NCBI RefSeq assembly: GCF_009727055.1
Contig: NC_052352.1
Span: 23,659,512-23,723,511, forward strand
Direction: 5' to 3'
Length of the DNA: 64,000 bases
Source: Benincasa hispida
Taxonomy: Eukaryota; Streptophyta; Magnoliopsida; Cucurbitales; Cucurbitaceae
Position 1 is the first letter of the stretch, and every line of letters begins with the position of its first letter. The translations under genes and the position numbers were made by a program. Below are positions 1-11,199 of the stretch, one piece after another. The notes under the pieces are model-generated. The model saw only the letters and a program-made list of their open reading frames with translations. It was not told where the DNA came from and searched no databases.

Positions 1-475
1 AAACTGGCTGGCGCTCGCGGATGAACTTCGAAGCGTAATGAGCTCCATGGCAGCATTGTTACGCTTGTTTTTTACTTGCTACAGCGTAACGTTACCCTCT
101 CGGTAGTGTAACTACACTGAGGGTTCTGCGTTCCAACATAAAAGGGCAGCGTAATTACGTTGCCCGTTATGCTCTAACACAAAAATGAAATTCTGCTTCG
201 ATCTTCAGCCCATTCTTGCTCCAATGGCAATTAAACTCTTCAGCAAATCAAATGTAATGAGTAACATGGACTTACAGACTCGAGAGTGGAATTTAAATAC
301 CCAAATTACCGGAAAATTACAATTTTAAACACTTTAAAGCGGTAAATGTATGCCAATTTTGAAACATTCATATGCAATAAACATACATTCACAATGCAGT
401 ACACAAAATCCCACCAAAATTTTGTAATTAAGTCAGAAAAGCGAACTTCAAAGTTGACATGGCTCTGATACCAAT
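1..475 (-). mobile_element. 5' leader of a minus-strand LTR retrotransposon, cut by the window edge
   Basis: The block ends in a primer-binding site: on the minus strand 461-473 reads TGGTATCAGAGCC, the plant initiator-Met tRNA type, two bases from the LTR that starts at 476. The first 180 bases are richer in GC than the surroundings. No reading frame was recognised, as expected for an untranslated leader. The rest of the element lies left of the window. Confidence 0.7.
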
Positions 476-2533
476 TGAAGAGAATTTATTTCTCGCAGCA
501 GAAGCGAGCGATCACTTGTATCTTTGAGATCGTTTTACGTAACTTAATAAACAAAGCGTATAGAAACTATTGGATAAACAATCACCCTTGAGGTGCTTCT
601 ATAAGTACATAAAGGAAAAAGAAAGAAACTGAACTAACCCTTAAAAGATCTAATTTTTCGCTTCCTTTCTTCGGTGAAATCACAAACTTCTCTGCTTCTC
701 CCAAAATTAGCAACACAACACTTTGTTTCTTGAACACCACTATGAGGAGTCTTTATTGTTATCCTTAAGGAAAGAATCAAAAAAGAGAAGTGGGCTTTCT
801 TGTAAATCTTGGTGAAGGAAATTGAGAGAACTGTTTTTAGATTGAAGATGGCAGAGGAGAAGAAGTTTAACAGGAACAGACTCTTCTATCTCTAAAAAAA
901 ACTTTCATCATTATCTCTCTCCTCCTTCTAGCATTTTTTAGAGAAGCATATGGGAGTTATGGATGACTCCCCATAACATGAAAATTAACTCTCTTAGGAG
1001 TTGATTTTCAAAAAGTACAAATTTTAATTTATATTAAATAATTTAATATATATTAAAATTAGACCATATCTTATATCACATATAACATATAACCTATAAT
1101 TTATATTATATCATATATAATATAACCTTTAATAAAATTCTCTCTTATAACTATAATATTAATATGAATCATACTCACATTAATTTTAACCTATAGTTTT
1201 ACATGAATCACATTCATAGAAATAATATTTGAATCATATTCAAATATTTATTTCTCTCATTAAAACTTTATATTATAATGTATCATATACATGACACTTT
1301 TTAATAATGTATCAACATACATTATACTAATTGTATCTCATACAATTAATTAATTTGAACAATTCAAATTAAATCATAATAATTTGATTCTCGTTAATCC
1401 TTATTGAGCTAACAAGGGGATCTTATGGACCTACAGATTGAAGCTCCAACGATACGAGATTAATTGATTAAACTCTTTAATCAAATTAATTAACATTCAT
1501 TAACTGTCGATCACTCCACTAAATACTAACAGCTATACTCTTCATACTATAGATATATTGTTGTGTCCATTGGATAAAACCAATCAATAGTGCGTTGACC
1601 CTTCACAAATTGCTCGTAAGTACAACTAGATAAAAATTATCGTTTTACCCCTGTAGTTACATATAACTCCTTAAGTATCACTGATCCCTTTAATGAACAA
1701 TTAGTCATAGTCCCACTATAACTAGACCCCTCTTTGGCCAATGAGAGGGTAAGGATCCTCATTATTCAAGACCTGGAATCAGTCCTTAAGAGAGTAATTC
1801 ATCTACTTATCCTAACAAAGGGAAGAAGTAAATTTCATCTTGTGTAATTGAGTTCCCAGCTCCCCATTTAGACAAATCCTCAAAATGATAGGCATATTGA
1901 GTCGGTGAATCTAATCACTTTCACCCATACAAATCAAAGGATCACCTCATAGGCAGGAGTTCACATCTCACTCGGGATTAACGTCAAGCTACCTATGGTC
2001 ATCCTAATGAAATGTAACTCTCTTCTAGCAACGGTCTTATAAAGAGAGACTAATAATTTCCTGGTCAGATCTTATACAAACTCTTTGTATACTATATCCT
2101 TGCTCACATGCTTCCACATGAATGACCAGAATTAGATCATTTGTAACACTTTACAATAATTGTAACAATTATAAAGTGGGTCGTATCCATAGTGTCACTA
2201 GGATAAGATACTCAATCTTATCCATTTACTACAGACCATTCAAGTTATCACTTAAACATGATCCACCTATATGTCGCCACATACACGTTTAAGTTACATA
2301 AAATAACCTAGTATCTTAGTTTATTGGATTAAGTTAGTGCTAGGGTAGGAAAAATTAGGGCTCCGCCCCGATTGGGGCGTGGAATCCCCGTTTAACCGGG
2401 GATGGGGTCAAACCGGGGACCTCTTTAGGGTCCTCGAATCGGGGACGAGACAGAGATAGGGAGGGTATCCCCGCCCCGTCCCTGACCTCGATCCCGCCCC
2501 AATTAGTTTTTAATATATTTTGCTATGTATATG

Positions 2534-2567
<34 letters not shown>

Positions 2568-2946
2568 TTCTTACATTTAGCATAGTTTTTCCTTTAGCCC
2601 AATTTAAGCCTAATTAAAGTGTCCGAGTCCAAACTAAAGAGAATTTTAAGGAAAATATTTTTTCAAAAAAAAAAAAAGGTCCCCATGGAGAAACCAGGGG
2701 ACCCCGTTTCCCCAATGGGGAATCCTCGCCCCCGTCCCTACCTTCAAATGGAAGGGATGGGAGCGAGAATGAGGGTAAATTTCCCCATCGAGGACAAGGA
2801 CGGGGAACCCCTCTCCACCTCGCCCCGACTTTGTTGCCAACCCTAGTTAGTGCACATAAAAAAATAATTATTTTATTAATAACAATTTGTTTATACAAAG
2901 TTACAAACTATGAGAATATAAGAGATCTAGGACACCAATCCCAATA
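476..2946 (-). mobile_element. Long 5' LTR of a Copia-like element, interrupted by a MITE
   Basis: The LTR starts TGAAGAGAATTT two bases after the primer-binding site and ends near the degenerate CCCAATA at 2940-2946, where relatives in this window end CCCAACA. Internal blocks such as the stretch around 1400-1500 and 2080-2300 recur in the LTRs at 34238-37273, 40797-42735 and 43978-54198. Without the nested MITE it is about 1.97 kb. No coding capacity is seen. Confidence 0.7.
2341..2845. mobile_element. hAT-type MITE nested in the LTR
   Basis: The element is 505 bp, flanked by a perfect 8-bp direct repeat GTTAGTGC (2333-2340 and 2846-2853). Its imperfect terminal inverted repeats begin TAGGGTAGGAAAA and TAGGGTTGGCAAC. 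An 8-bp target duplication with TAGGG ends is the hAT signature. The interior is unusually GC-rich near both ends, with repeated CGGGG/CCCCG blocks, and has an AT-dinucleotide run near 2538-2566 in the middle. It carries no transposase and must be non-autonomous. It inserted after the LTR. Confidence 0.88.
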
Positions 2947-3180
2947 GATGTTTGGCCAACAATCAAAAATAAGGGGAGGAGACAACCAGTGATCTTGCGG
3001 GAGAGGAGGCGGTTGGCGATGGGGAAGACTTTGGGGCGGCCAGCAGGAGGTTGAGCACGACGAAGAACTGGGAGAAAATCTGGAAAGAAAGGGGACAACG
3101 ATAAGGCACGCAGAGGGTGAGAGGAAATAAAACCGAGAGAGGAAAGTTAGGGTTTTATTAATATATCTCTCGATGCTCAT

Positions 3181-3427
3181 TTAATTTGTCGGCAGAAAGA
3201 ATTTCTCCTGACATGCTCTTCTATATCGTCGGCAGTTATTAACTAATTCAATTTATTTTCAAGATCTTCCGACAAGCGAGGATACAGTGTCAGAAGATAG
3301 TGCATATCTCTTGACGACAATTATAACTTCTGATACCTAAAATACCTGTCGGCAGATGCTTCTTCTCTCGCCTGTATTCTTCTGATGCCCTTTTTATGCA
3401 TTGACAAAAAACTTTTTTCTTGCAGTG
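3181..3427. mobile_element. CACTA-like terminal fragment
   Basis: The right edge read on the minus strand begins CACTGCAAGAAAAAAGTT, matching the CACTACAAGAAAA ends typical of plant En/Spm (CACTA) elements. Behind it lie repeated GTCGGCAG / TCTGATG-like motifs in both orientations (3187, 3229, 3350, 3381), as expected of subterminal transposase-binding repeats. No matching left end was found, so this is probably a truncated end. Sequence between 2947 and 3180 is GC-richer and may belong to the same element. Confidence 0.5.
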
Positions 3428-6280
3428 AAATATTTAAGTTATGGGATTGGCCATAACACACCAAACCTATTGAATAACAACTTTAATAATCTCTCAACCC
3501 CACAACCCACATTTAATTTTTGTAAGGTAACCTAAAACTAATGCCTTTTTCTCTCTGTTTCATACTATAGTTTAGTTCACACAATTGATTATTACTTGAC
3601 TACTTTCAAATCATTATTATTACTTAAATTATGGAGGTAGTTATATTGCAGTAATCCAACCACAACACATATAAAGAACAAATATAATTTATAAGTAGAT
3701 TACTTATAATAGAGATTTGTGTTTTTTTTTTGTAAGCTTTTCTTTCCTTTTTTAACTCACTTTTGCTGCATATTCATTTCCTTTTGAGGAAGTAACCTCT
3801 TTTTCTGGATATGTATTTATAAAGTAAGTGTGCTTTAATTTTTCCAATTACTATTTAATTCACACACACGTAGGTAACAAATTAAATTTAAGTTATTTGT
3901 GTGGGTGGACGCGATTGTTAATCCATGACTTTCCATATAGTGATGTGACTTGCAAACTAACCCATTAATCATAGAAAATTATAAATACAAACTTATGGTA
4001 CCAATTCACTAGATGTTGTTTGAGCTTTTCATTTTCCATGTGATAGTTAAAATCGTAAGGAGATTCAAAGTAGATATATTTATTAAAGATGAATAATTAT
4101 AGATCTGACTTAATTCATATATTATTCTAACGATTTTTGGATAATCCCAAATTTAAGTCTTCTGAAAATAAAGTCTTAACAAGTGAAACCCATGAGTCCA
4201 TTTATAAATTGAACATAATATAGCCATAAAGATACCAATAATTACTATTTTAAAACTTGAAACGGTTCAATTACTCTTTTACACCACAATTATTAAATTA
4301 AAAAAGAACGAAAGTATACATGTTTTTACTTTGCAACTATATAGAAAAGAAATCTATTATAGCAAACATAAATTCGAGAGTCTTGAACAACTAATTATCG
4401 TGATCCATAGATAATATCAAATTATGTACTTCTTTTATATTCAATATTTTTTTTTTTTTTTTGTTGAATTGAATCATAAACAAGTTGTTGAATATGATAT
4501 TTATCATCTTGAACAAAGATGATTCTAGAAAGAAAAAGAGAGAGAGAAGTTGAAGTAAAAGTAGTTGTATGAAAGGATAGGGATTAAGATGAAGATATAT
4601 GTGTGTGTGTCTCAAAACGACAACACTTTGTCCGCTTCCATACTTTTACTAGAAAATTCTCCAATCAACTCTCCTTATCCAAAACAATGTCATTATTTAA
4701 TTAATTAATTAATTTAGAAGCTTCAAGAAAAAGATTATTAAAAAAAAAAAAAGGGAAAAAGAAAAAGACAAGAATAGTATTGAAATAGAAAGAATTAAAG
4801 GAGAGTGAATAATTATGGAGGCTTGCAAGTTGAATGCCAATTGGCTTAAATGTCAAAATCATATGACTTTGTGTTCTCACTTCTTCTCTCTCAATCCAAA
4901 TTCAATTCATTCAATCTTTTCCCCCTTCCTCTCCCACCAAACCCTAGACTTTAATTTCATTTTTGACTTTACACCCCATCACCCTATTCAATGCTATTCA
5001 TTTTATCTTCTTTTCTTTTCTTTAAAAAATTGTTTCTTTAACTTAATATTTGTCCCACTTAGTTTCAAAAAGTTTTAGTTTAGTTACTATATTCAATACA
5101 TTCTTTAAAATAATGTACTTTTCATTTTAAACTAATAATGTCTCATTATCAAAGAATTTTGTAAAAATTAACAATAAACAAATAGTAGAAAACTAAATTT
5201 AATACATAAAAATGTATGGATAAAAAAGTTAACGTTTTAAAATATTGAGATTAAGATTAAACAAACTTAAAAGTGAAAGACCTTTTGAACATTTGTTTTA
5301 CTTTTTTCTCTCCATGTTCAAAGAAAAAAATTTACAAAAATATTTCAAGTCTTATATCTATTAAGTTAGGTTCGTTTCGGCATAGAATCTAAATTTTAAA
5401 TTTATTTTTACATGATTCTTTTGAGTGATTTAATTGAATTGATATAGATGTTTGTGATATTAAGAAATGTGAAAAGAAGGGAAAAAAAAGGTAAAATGTG
5501 ACCCATTATAACATTTTTTTTTTCAAAAAAGGTCTAAAAATACATGGACAAAATCATTTGCATAGGTTGAGAGATAATAGTTTAAAATGGTACGAGTTAT
5601 CATATGAGATTAGTTGAGATGTACATGAGTCGATCAATCTATGTTTTAAAAAATAAATTTAACTTGAATTTTAATTTTCAAAATTTGACTAAGATATGAA
5701 TCATAATTTTTTTCTTTTTTTTTTATTTTCTTCTTCTTCTTTCGTATTTTATTTTATTTTATTTTTTTCTTTTTTTATTTTTTTTTTTTTGATGAATAAG
5801 TTGAAGCATCAAAATTGACATCTTGAACCAAAAGCATGAAAATGGATAAAATTTTGCACATGAAAAAAAAAACTCTAGAACTTTAACCAAAAAAGATAAA
5901 AAAAAAAAACTAAAGAGAAGAAAACATAAAAAAAACAAAAACAAAATAAAGACAAAGCTGAGTGATCGACAAGAAAAATTAATTGTAAACAAAAAAAATA
6001 ATAAAAAAAAGAAAGGTAATAACCACCTCTTTATGTTTATTTCTCTCTATATATAGAATTATAATATTAAATCCTATGATGTTATTACAAACTAGTCTAA
6101 ATAAACTATTGTGTTACTTCAAACATAATTATGGGCTATTCAAACATAATTAAGTAACTAAATGCATCTCTTATTAAATATTTTAGATTTAATGACATTT
6201 TTATTATCGAGTGTTTTTTAAGACGATAAAACTAAAAAGACAATAAGATTTAAACTGAAAACGATATTCTAAAAGTAAAA
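3428..6280. other. Intergenic AT-rich sequence
   Basis: No gene was recognised. There are many A and T homopolymers (for example 4448-4462 and 5705-5790) and short low-complexity runs. The open frame beginning with ATG at 4815 encodes a hydrophobic, Phe-rich product without a known domain and looks like chance. Confidence 0.6.
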
Positions 6281-6289
6281 TGAGCCTAA

Positions 6290-6660
6290 AGAAAAGGGTT
6301 GCTGGCTTGCTAGCATGCTCGACCTTTCAGTCTAATAAAATACCAACGACTTAGATCTAAAATGGAGTAAAGGGAAGATGTTTTAACTCGGTGGATAACC
6401 CTAATGTAACTTCGAAACTCTATTGGAAAGGAACTTAGGTCAACTACATCTACAAATACATCATAACAGCTCCAACAAGAACTAAATTTATTTCTACACT
6501 CAAAACTCTCTACTTGCTACGTAGATACACTTTCTGACTTAAGAATCAGAGCAAGTCACGTTTTTCCTTCAATTATAAGTTTACCGTGATTATCTCATGT
6601 GAGGGTCAGGTGCGTTTGCTCTTGTTCAAATTTTGGTATCAACAACATCTACTATCATTT
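6290..6660 (+). mobile_element. Degenerate Ty3/gypsy-like LTR end fragment
   Basis: The sequence from about 6500 (CTCTCTACTTGCTACGTAGA, CTGACTTAAGAATCAGAG, GAGGGTCAGGTGCGTTTGC) ending in TTTTGGTATCAACA near 6650 resembles the U5 end of plant gypsy LTRs that precede a TTTGGCGCC-type internal start. No primer-binding site, internal domain or second LTR is present, so this would be a worn solo LTR or fragment. The match is from memory of the family pattern. Confidence 0.35.
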
Positions 6661-7289
6661 TAAAGGTTGACGTATTCTCACCTAGCAATTGTTAAACTAT
6701 ATATGTATAAGAAAAAAAGGGGAAAAAAGTGATCTTCATAAAGAGTGGATTTGGTGGAAATTGAGAGTGACAGTTGAGTACAAATTGGGTGAAGAAAAGT
6801 CCAAATAAAGAGAAGTCGACAAAGAAATTAATTATTTGTCATTGTTTTATCTCCCACGTGACCTAATTTTGCTCAATCTTGTCTCTGTGTAATAATCACA
6901 CAATCCTCTCTCATTAATATTGCAAATTACGCCCTTTAATTATCAATTTCATCACTATAACTTAAACCTTAGATGTAATTTTTTGGTCAATCAATTTTTA
7001 TATTTTTAATTATTTGAAGTAAAAATTAAATAAATGATAGTAACTTCTTTTAATAATGCTAAAGCTTAGGAGATTAATAATAGAAAACTTCAAATTATAC
7101 CTATCAAAAACTAAATTCATATTATATAGTTTAATCCATAGTCCAACTATTAAATTTCTACGTTGTCCAATCTTTTTTTTATATATATATTGAAAAATAA
7201 ATCTAATTATTATTTATAGCATTTATAATTCACCATCTTTAACCCTAAATATCTCAGGTTAAATTTAATGAAATTTTTTTTAAAAAAAA

Positions 7290-7680
7290 AAAAAAATAAA
7301 TATCTGTTTAAACTCTGAATTTTATGATTTTATCAATTTTAATCTTAATTAATAATCGTATTAATTTATATCCTAAATTTTGGAAGTCATATCAATTTAA
7401 AACCTGAACTTTCATAAGTCCATCAATTTAAATCCTTATCAATTTAAATCATCCATTATGTTTTATTTGGATACAAATTGATATACTTATAAAAATTTAG
7501 AGTTTAAATTGATATATTTTTTTAAGTTCGAGGTTTAAATTGATACAATTATTAGTTTGGAGTTTAAATTAATACAATTCTCAAAGTTCAGGATTTGAAT
7601 TGATCAATTATTATTTTATGGTTTAAATTGTTACAACCTAACTCTCAAAATTTAGGGACATAAATTGATATTTGCCCAAA
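7290..7680. repeat. Foldback repeat, copy A
   Basis: The two halves are rough reverse complements around about 7465. The left arm has repeated TATCAATTTAAA / CCTGAACTTTCATAAG blocks and the right arm has their complements. The right end reads ACATAAATTGATATTTGCCC. It is the same family as 8300-8690, 21535-21815, 56048-56235 and 62561-62991. Confidence 0.65.
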
Positions 7681-8299
7681 AAATAAAAAGTTTAAAATCA
7701 CTATTAATACTTTGAACCTTCATAAAAGTAACAATTCAGTAGTTTGCAACAATTATGTCTATATACTTTCAATTTTAGCAATGATTTAATCTCTCAACTT
7801 TATTATTATAATGCAGTTTATCTATTTTTAGAGTTTGTAATATAATCTCTATCATGTGAAAATTATTGCTGATATAATTAACTACCATTTTTTTTTTTTA
7901 CATATGTAGACTAATAAATAGATTAACATAACTCAATAGGTTTATAAACTATGACTATTTTTATCTAATAAAATCTGACACCTGATAATTTTAATAAAAT
8001 TTCTCATAGTAGGAATGAAGCTAATTATATGTGCGATAAATAATTGTATATTAAACTTCAAGAATTAAATTATTGAATTATAACACAAATGAAGTTTAAT
8101 CCCTATTGTAAAAAAGAAAAATAAATAAAAGAAAGAAAAAAAGTTTAGTCTCAACCATTACTTGGTGATATATTAATTTATATGCTTTCCTTTTGTTTCT
8201 TGTGATAATAAGTGGACCGATCGAGAATAATAATATAATACAATTTTGCTTCCATGTAAAGCTGGTTTTTAACGCTTGCTCTTCTTGCTCACCGCTTAA

Positions 8300-8690
8300 T
8301 ATTTAAAAATTACATTCCTAAATTTGGAAAGTTTTGTAATGATTGTATTAATTTAAATTATGAATTTTCATAAATATATCCATTTAAATCTTATATTAAT
8401 AATTACTTTAATTTAAATTCTGAATTTTTATAATTATCTCAATTTGAATCTTCAAATTTTATAAGTGTATAAATTTAAATTCTTTATTATATTATATTTA
8501 GATATACTTATGAAAGTTTAGGATTTAAATTGATATATTTATGAACATTCAGGATTTAAATTAATACAACTATTAATTTGGAGTTCAAAATAATACTACT
8601 CTAAAATTAGAACTTAAATCGATATAATCATTAATTTAGAATTAAATTGATACAAGCTTAAAAGTTCAGGTATATGAAGTGATATTTGTT
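8300..8690. repeat. Foldback repeat, copy B
   Basis: The organisation is as in copy A: a left arm with TATCCATTTAAATC blocks, a centre near 8490, and a right arm with ATTTAAATTGATATA and AATACAACTATTAATTTGGAG blocks. It ends near GAAGTGATATTTGTT. Confidence 0.6.
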
Positions 8691-8699
8691 TAAAAATTT

Positions 8700-10026
8700 A
8701 TCCTCATTACAAAATTTATTACTTTTAGTTTACAATTTATATACTTTTTATTGATGTTTTCTGTCATGTTCTTAATTTATCGTTATTTCTCAACTATTTT
8801 ATACCAAACAAAAAAATCAATTTTCATTTTGCGATTTACTGTTTGAAAAAAAAAAAGATTATTGGCCCATTAGTTCTCAATATTATTGTGGATGAATTTA
8901 GATCAAGAAAATAGATCAAATGTTAGGAAAACGATAAAAAAAAAAAATGGGTACAAAATAAAAATAAACTTGTATTCAACTAAATTCAAGATTGTCTATC
9001 AAATTTTATTTTAACATGTTTAGGATAAAGAAAAACTCTAGTTGTAAGAAGATTGAAATGAACCCTAATCGTTCAATTTTACTGTAAATATTTATTATAA
9101 CATTTTACTGTAAATATTTATTATAACGTTATATAAGATACCTTAATTATACATCTGTTTTTCCATATTTTAAGATTATCTGTCTCTAATTTTAACAGTA
9201 AATCCCTTTTTTTCTTTATCTGACAAGCACATTTTCTTCCATATTACAAACCTAGTCCTTTGTCATTTTTTCTATCTGAATTTTGACATCATCAAATATA
9301 TAGCCATAAAATTAAACACATAAATACAAAAAAAAAAAAAAAATGCATAAACTTACCAATAAATTTTTTAAACTAGAACTACTCGACACTATGCGTATGT
9401 GTGTATATATGGTATGTGTGTATTTTTCAGTCTCTATTTTAATAGGTTTTGTTATTAATGTTATTGTTTTAATACATGGTAGTCGGTATTCAAATCTTTG
9501 ATATCCAAATCGAAGAAATATGCTTTTAACTACTGATCTTTCTTTTCTTTTTTTTTTCATTTTTCATTTTATTTTTTTAATTCAAAATTTGAGATTGAAA
9601 ATCAAACCTTCAACTTAAAAAAAAAAAAGAATTACTTAGAAATATTTTATCCTCTAAATTATACGATTCATGCAAAACTAGAACACTATTATAATTCAGT
9701 TCACATAAATTAAATCGGAAAAAATTAAAAATGTGAATTAGAAGAAGAGGAGATGAACTTTGAATAATCATTATTCTAATTTTATTATGAATAATTAAAG
9801 CAGTGCATTGACGTTTGAATTATTGAAATTTAATTAATAACAATAATTTGCAAAAAAAAAAAAAAAATCAGTTCATTTCCTTTTCAAGTCATTTCAAATC
9901 AAAGAAAAATTCTAGAACAGACCACAAACCCTACAAATTTAACAGAAGAGCAATGGAAAATTAATGGGGAAAAAAAGGATTTATAGGAAAAAGAAATCAG
10001 CAGAAAACAAAATGAAAAGTTATGGA
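8700..10026. other. Intergenic sequence 3' of the AHL gene
   Basis: AT-rich, with long A runs at 9331-9343 and 9853-9867. A 23-bp direct repeat (a TTTTACTGTAAATATTTATT-type unit) occurs at about 9078-9125. No gene was recognised. The part next to 10026 should hold the 3' UTR of the minus-strand AHL gene. Confidence 0.6.
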
Positions 10027-10896
10027 TTAGTACGGCGGCGGCGGCGGTTGTCTCGCCGTTGGCGCCCAAATTACGTCAGACGGCGCGTGGCAACTGTACA
10101 TAGCCATTCCACACGATTCTACAAGCTGCCCGTGCCCGTGCCCGTGCCCGTGCCCGCTACTATCTCCACCGCCGGAGACGTGTGGGGAATGAACTTCGCC
10201 ACCGCCACTGCCGCCGCCGGATCCCAAATTCTTAATCTCTTCCTCATCCGGAAGCCGGTGGTACAGCGGATTATTAAAGGACGAGGCAACAATAAAAACA
10301 GTACCGGCGGAAATTAAAGCGCCGGCGACCAAGCCGCCAACGATTTGACCCTGAGGTCCGGCGAGGGAGATAGTGAAACCATTAGGTAAAGGTAACGGCG
10401 TGGTTTGAGGGAAGACGGTAGCGGAAATGGAGAGAATCTCAAAACGACCGTGAAAAGTAACGGTGGCGCCAGGGGTAGCGGAGGGTTGACGGAGAGAAAC
10501 ATTAGCAACGGTACCGGAACCGTTGAGAACACAAAGGCCCAAATTTTTGCGACGGCAAAATCTTGAAATAGCTTCAACGACGTCGTTTCCCCCAGGGACT
10601 TCTAGAACGTACGGCCGCATAGCCGGTTCGGGTTCCCGGGTTATAACAAGAGGCGGTTTAGGTTTATTTTTGGAACCCGGTGGGCGACCCCTCGGCCGAC
10701 GGACCACCTCGATGGTGGAACCATCGGCGGTGGAGGTTAGTTCCGTGTGGTGTTTAAAGGCGGAAGGCACGGCGGCGGTGGGCTCGTCGGCGGGTTGTTG
10801 CGGCGGAGGATGGTTGGAGAAAGGGTGGGTTGAGAGATGGAATTTTGATAACATATTGGAAGTTTTGCTCTTGGGATGAGCAAAATCGCCTTTCAT
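10027..10896 (-). CDS. AHL17: AT-hook motif nuclear-localised protein (AHL17-like)
   Basis: A single-exon 289-residue DNA-binding protein of the plant AHL family; these bind AT-rich DNA and matrix-attachment regions and modulate transcription in the nucleus. With Met at 10896 as residue 1, an AT-hook (RRPRGRPP, 66-73) is followed by a PPC/DUF296 domain at about 95-213. That domain has the conserved HGRFEIL (149-155) and SLAGPQGQI patch that mediates AHL oligomerisation. The tail has a Gly-Ser stretch, a GHGHGHGHG run (248-256) and a conserved DVIWAPTAR-Pro-rich-Tyr end. The intronless form with one AT-hook fits clade A, and N- and C-terminal patterns are closest to AHL17 as I recall it. I chose MKGDF at 10896 because relatives start MKGEY; an in-frame Met at 10917 would add 7 residues. 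Long opposite-strand frames here are shadows. Confidence 0.93.
   Translation of the reverse strand: MKGDFAHPKSKTSNMLSKFHLSTHPFSNHPPPQQPADEPTAAVPSAFKHHTELTSTADGSTIEVVRRPRGRPPGSKNKPKPPLVITREPEPAMRPYVLEVPGGNDVVEAISRFCRRKNLGLCVLNGSGTVANVSLRQPSATPGATVTFHGRFEILSISATVFPQTTPLPLPNGFTISLAGPQGQIVGGLVAGALISAGTVFIVASSFNNPLYHRLPDEEEIKNLGSGGGSGGGEVHSPHVSGGGDSSGHGHGHGHGQLVESCGMAMYSCHAPSDVIWAPTARQPPPPPY
10128..10156. repeat. CCCGTG hexanucleotide microsatellite inside the AHL coding sequence
   Basis: About four and a half tandem GCCCGT units encode alternating Gly-His in the AHL tail on the minus strand. The 6-bp unit keeps frame, so copy changes would lengthen or shorten the protein without breaking it. Confidence 0.85.
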
Positions 10897-11182
10897 TCTT
10901 TCTTTTTTTCCCTTCAAATTAATCCCAATTAAAGGATTTTCTTAATTTAAAGTAATGGGTTTTTTAATTTTTTTGGGAGAAATTTGGAAATGAAATAAAA
11001 GAAAAGGGAAAGAGAGAAGGGAATAGAGGAAGGGAAGAAATGGGAATTTGTTTATAGAAAATTAAAAATGAGATAGGGTGGTGGAGGAAGGTGGGTGAGG
11101 TTGAAAATAAAGTGAAAAAGAGCAGTGGCGCCGCTGTTTTGGGAGGTGGAGATGGGGCCCACCGCCATACATAAAATTCAGA

Positions 11183-11190
11183 CTTTATAA
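11183..11190 (-). promoter_or_regulatory. Candidate TATA box of the AHL gene
   Basis: On the minus strand this reads TTATAAAG, about 290 bases upstream of the chosen start codon. It would place transcription start near 11155 and give a purine-rich 5' leader of about 260 bases. Spacing is plausible, but there is no other support. Confidence 0.35.
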
Positions 11191-11199
11191 GAGAGATAT

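Noticed and set aside
2614..3180. Open frames over the GC-rich block
   Set aside because: They run through MITE ends, an A homopolymer and LTR sequence; products are low complexity.
4815..5078. 87-codon frame with an ATG after a purine-rich stretch
   Set aside because: Phe/Ser-rich, no domain, and it ends in a T-rich tract; likely chance.
10027..10917. Open frames of 87-118 codons overlapping the AHL gene
   Set aside because: Shadows produced by GC-rich codons of the true minus-strand frame.
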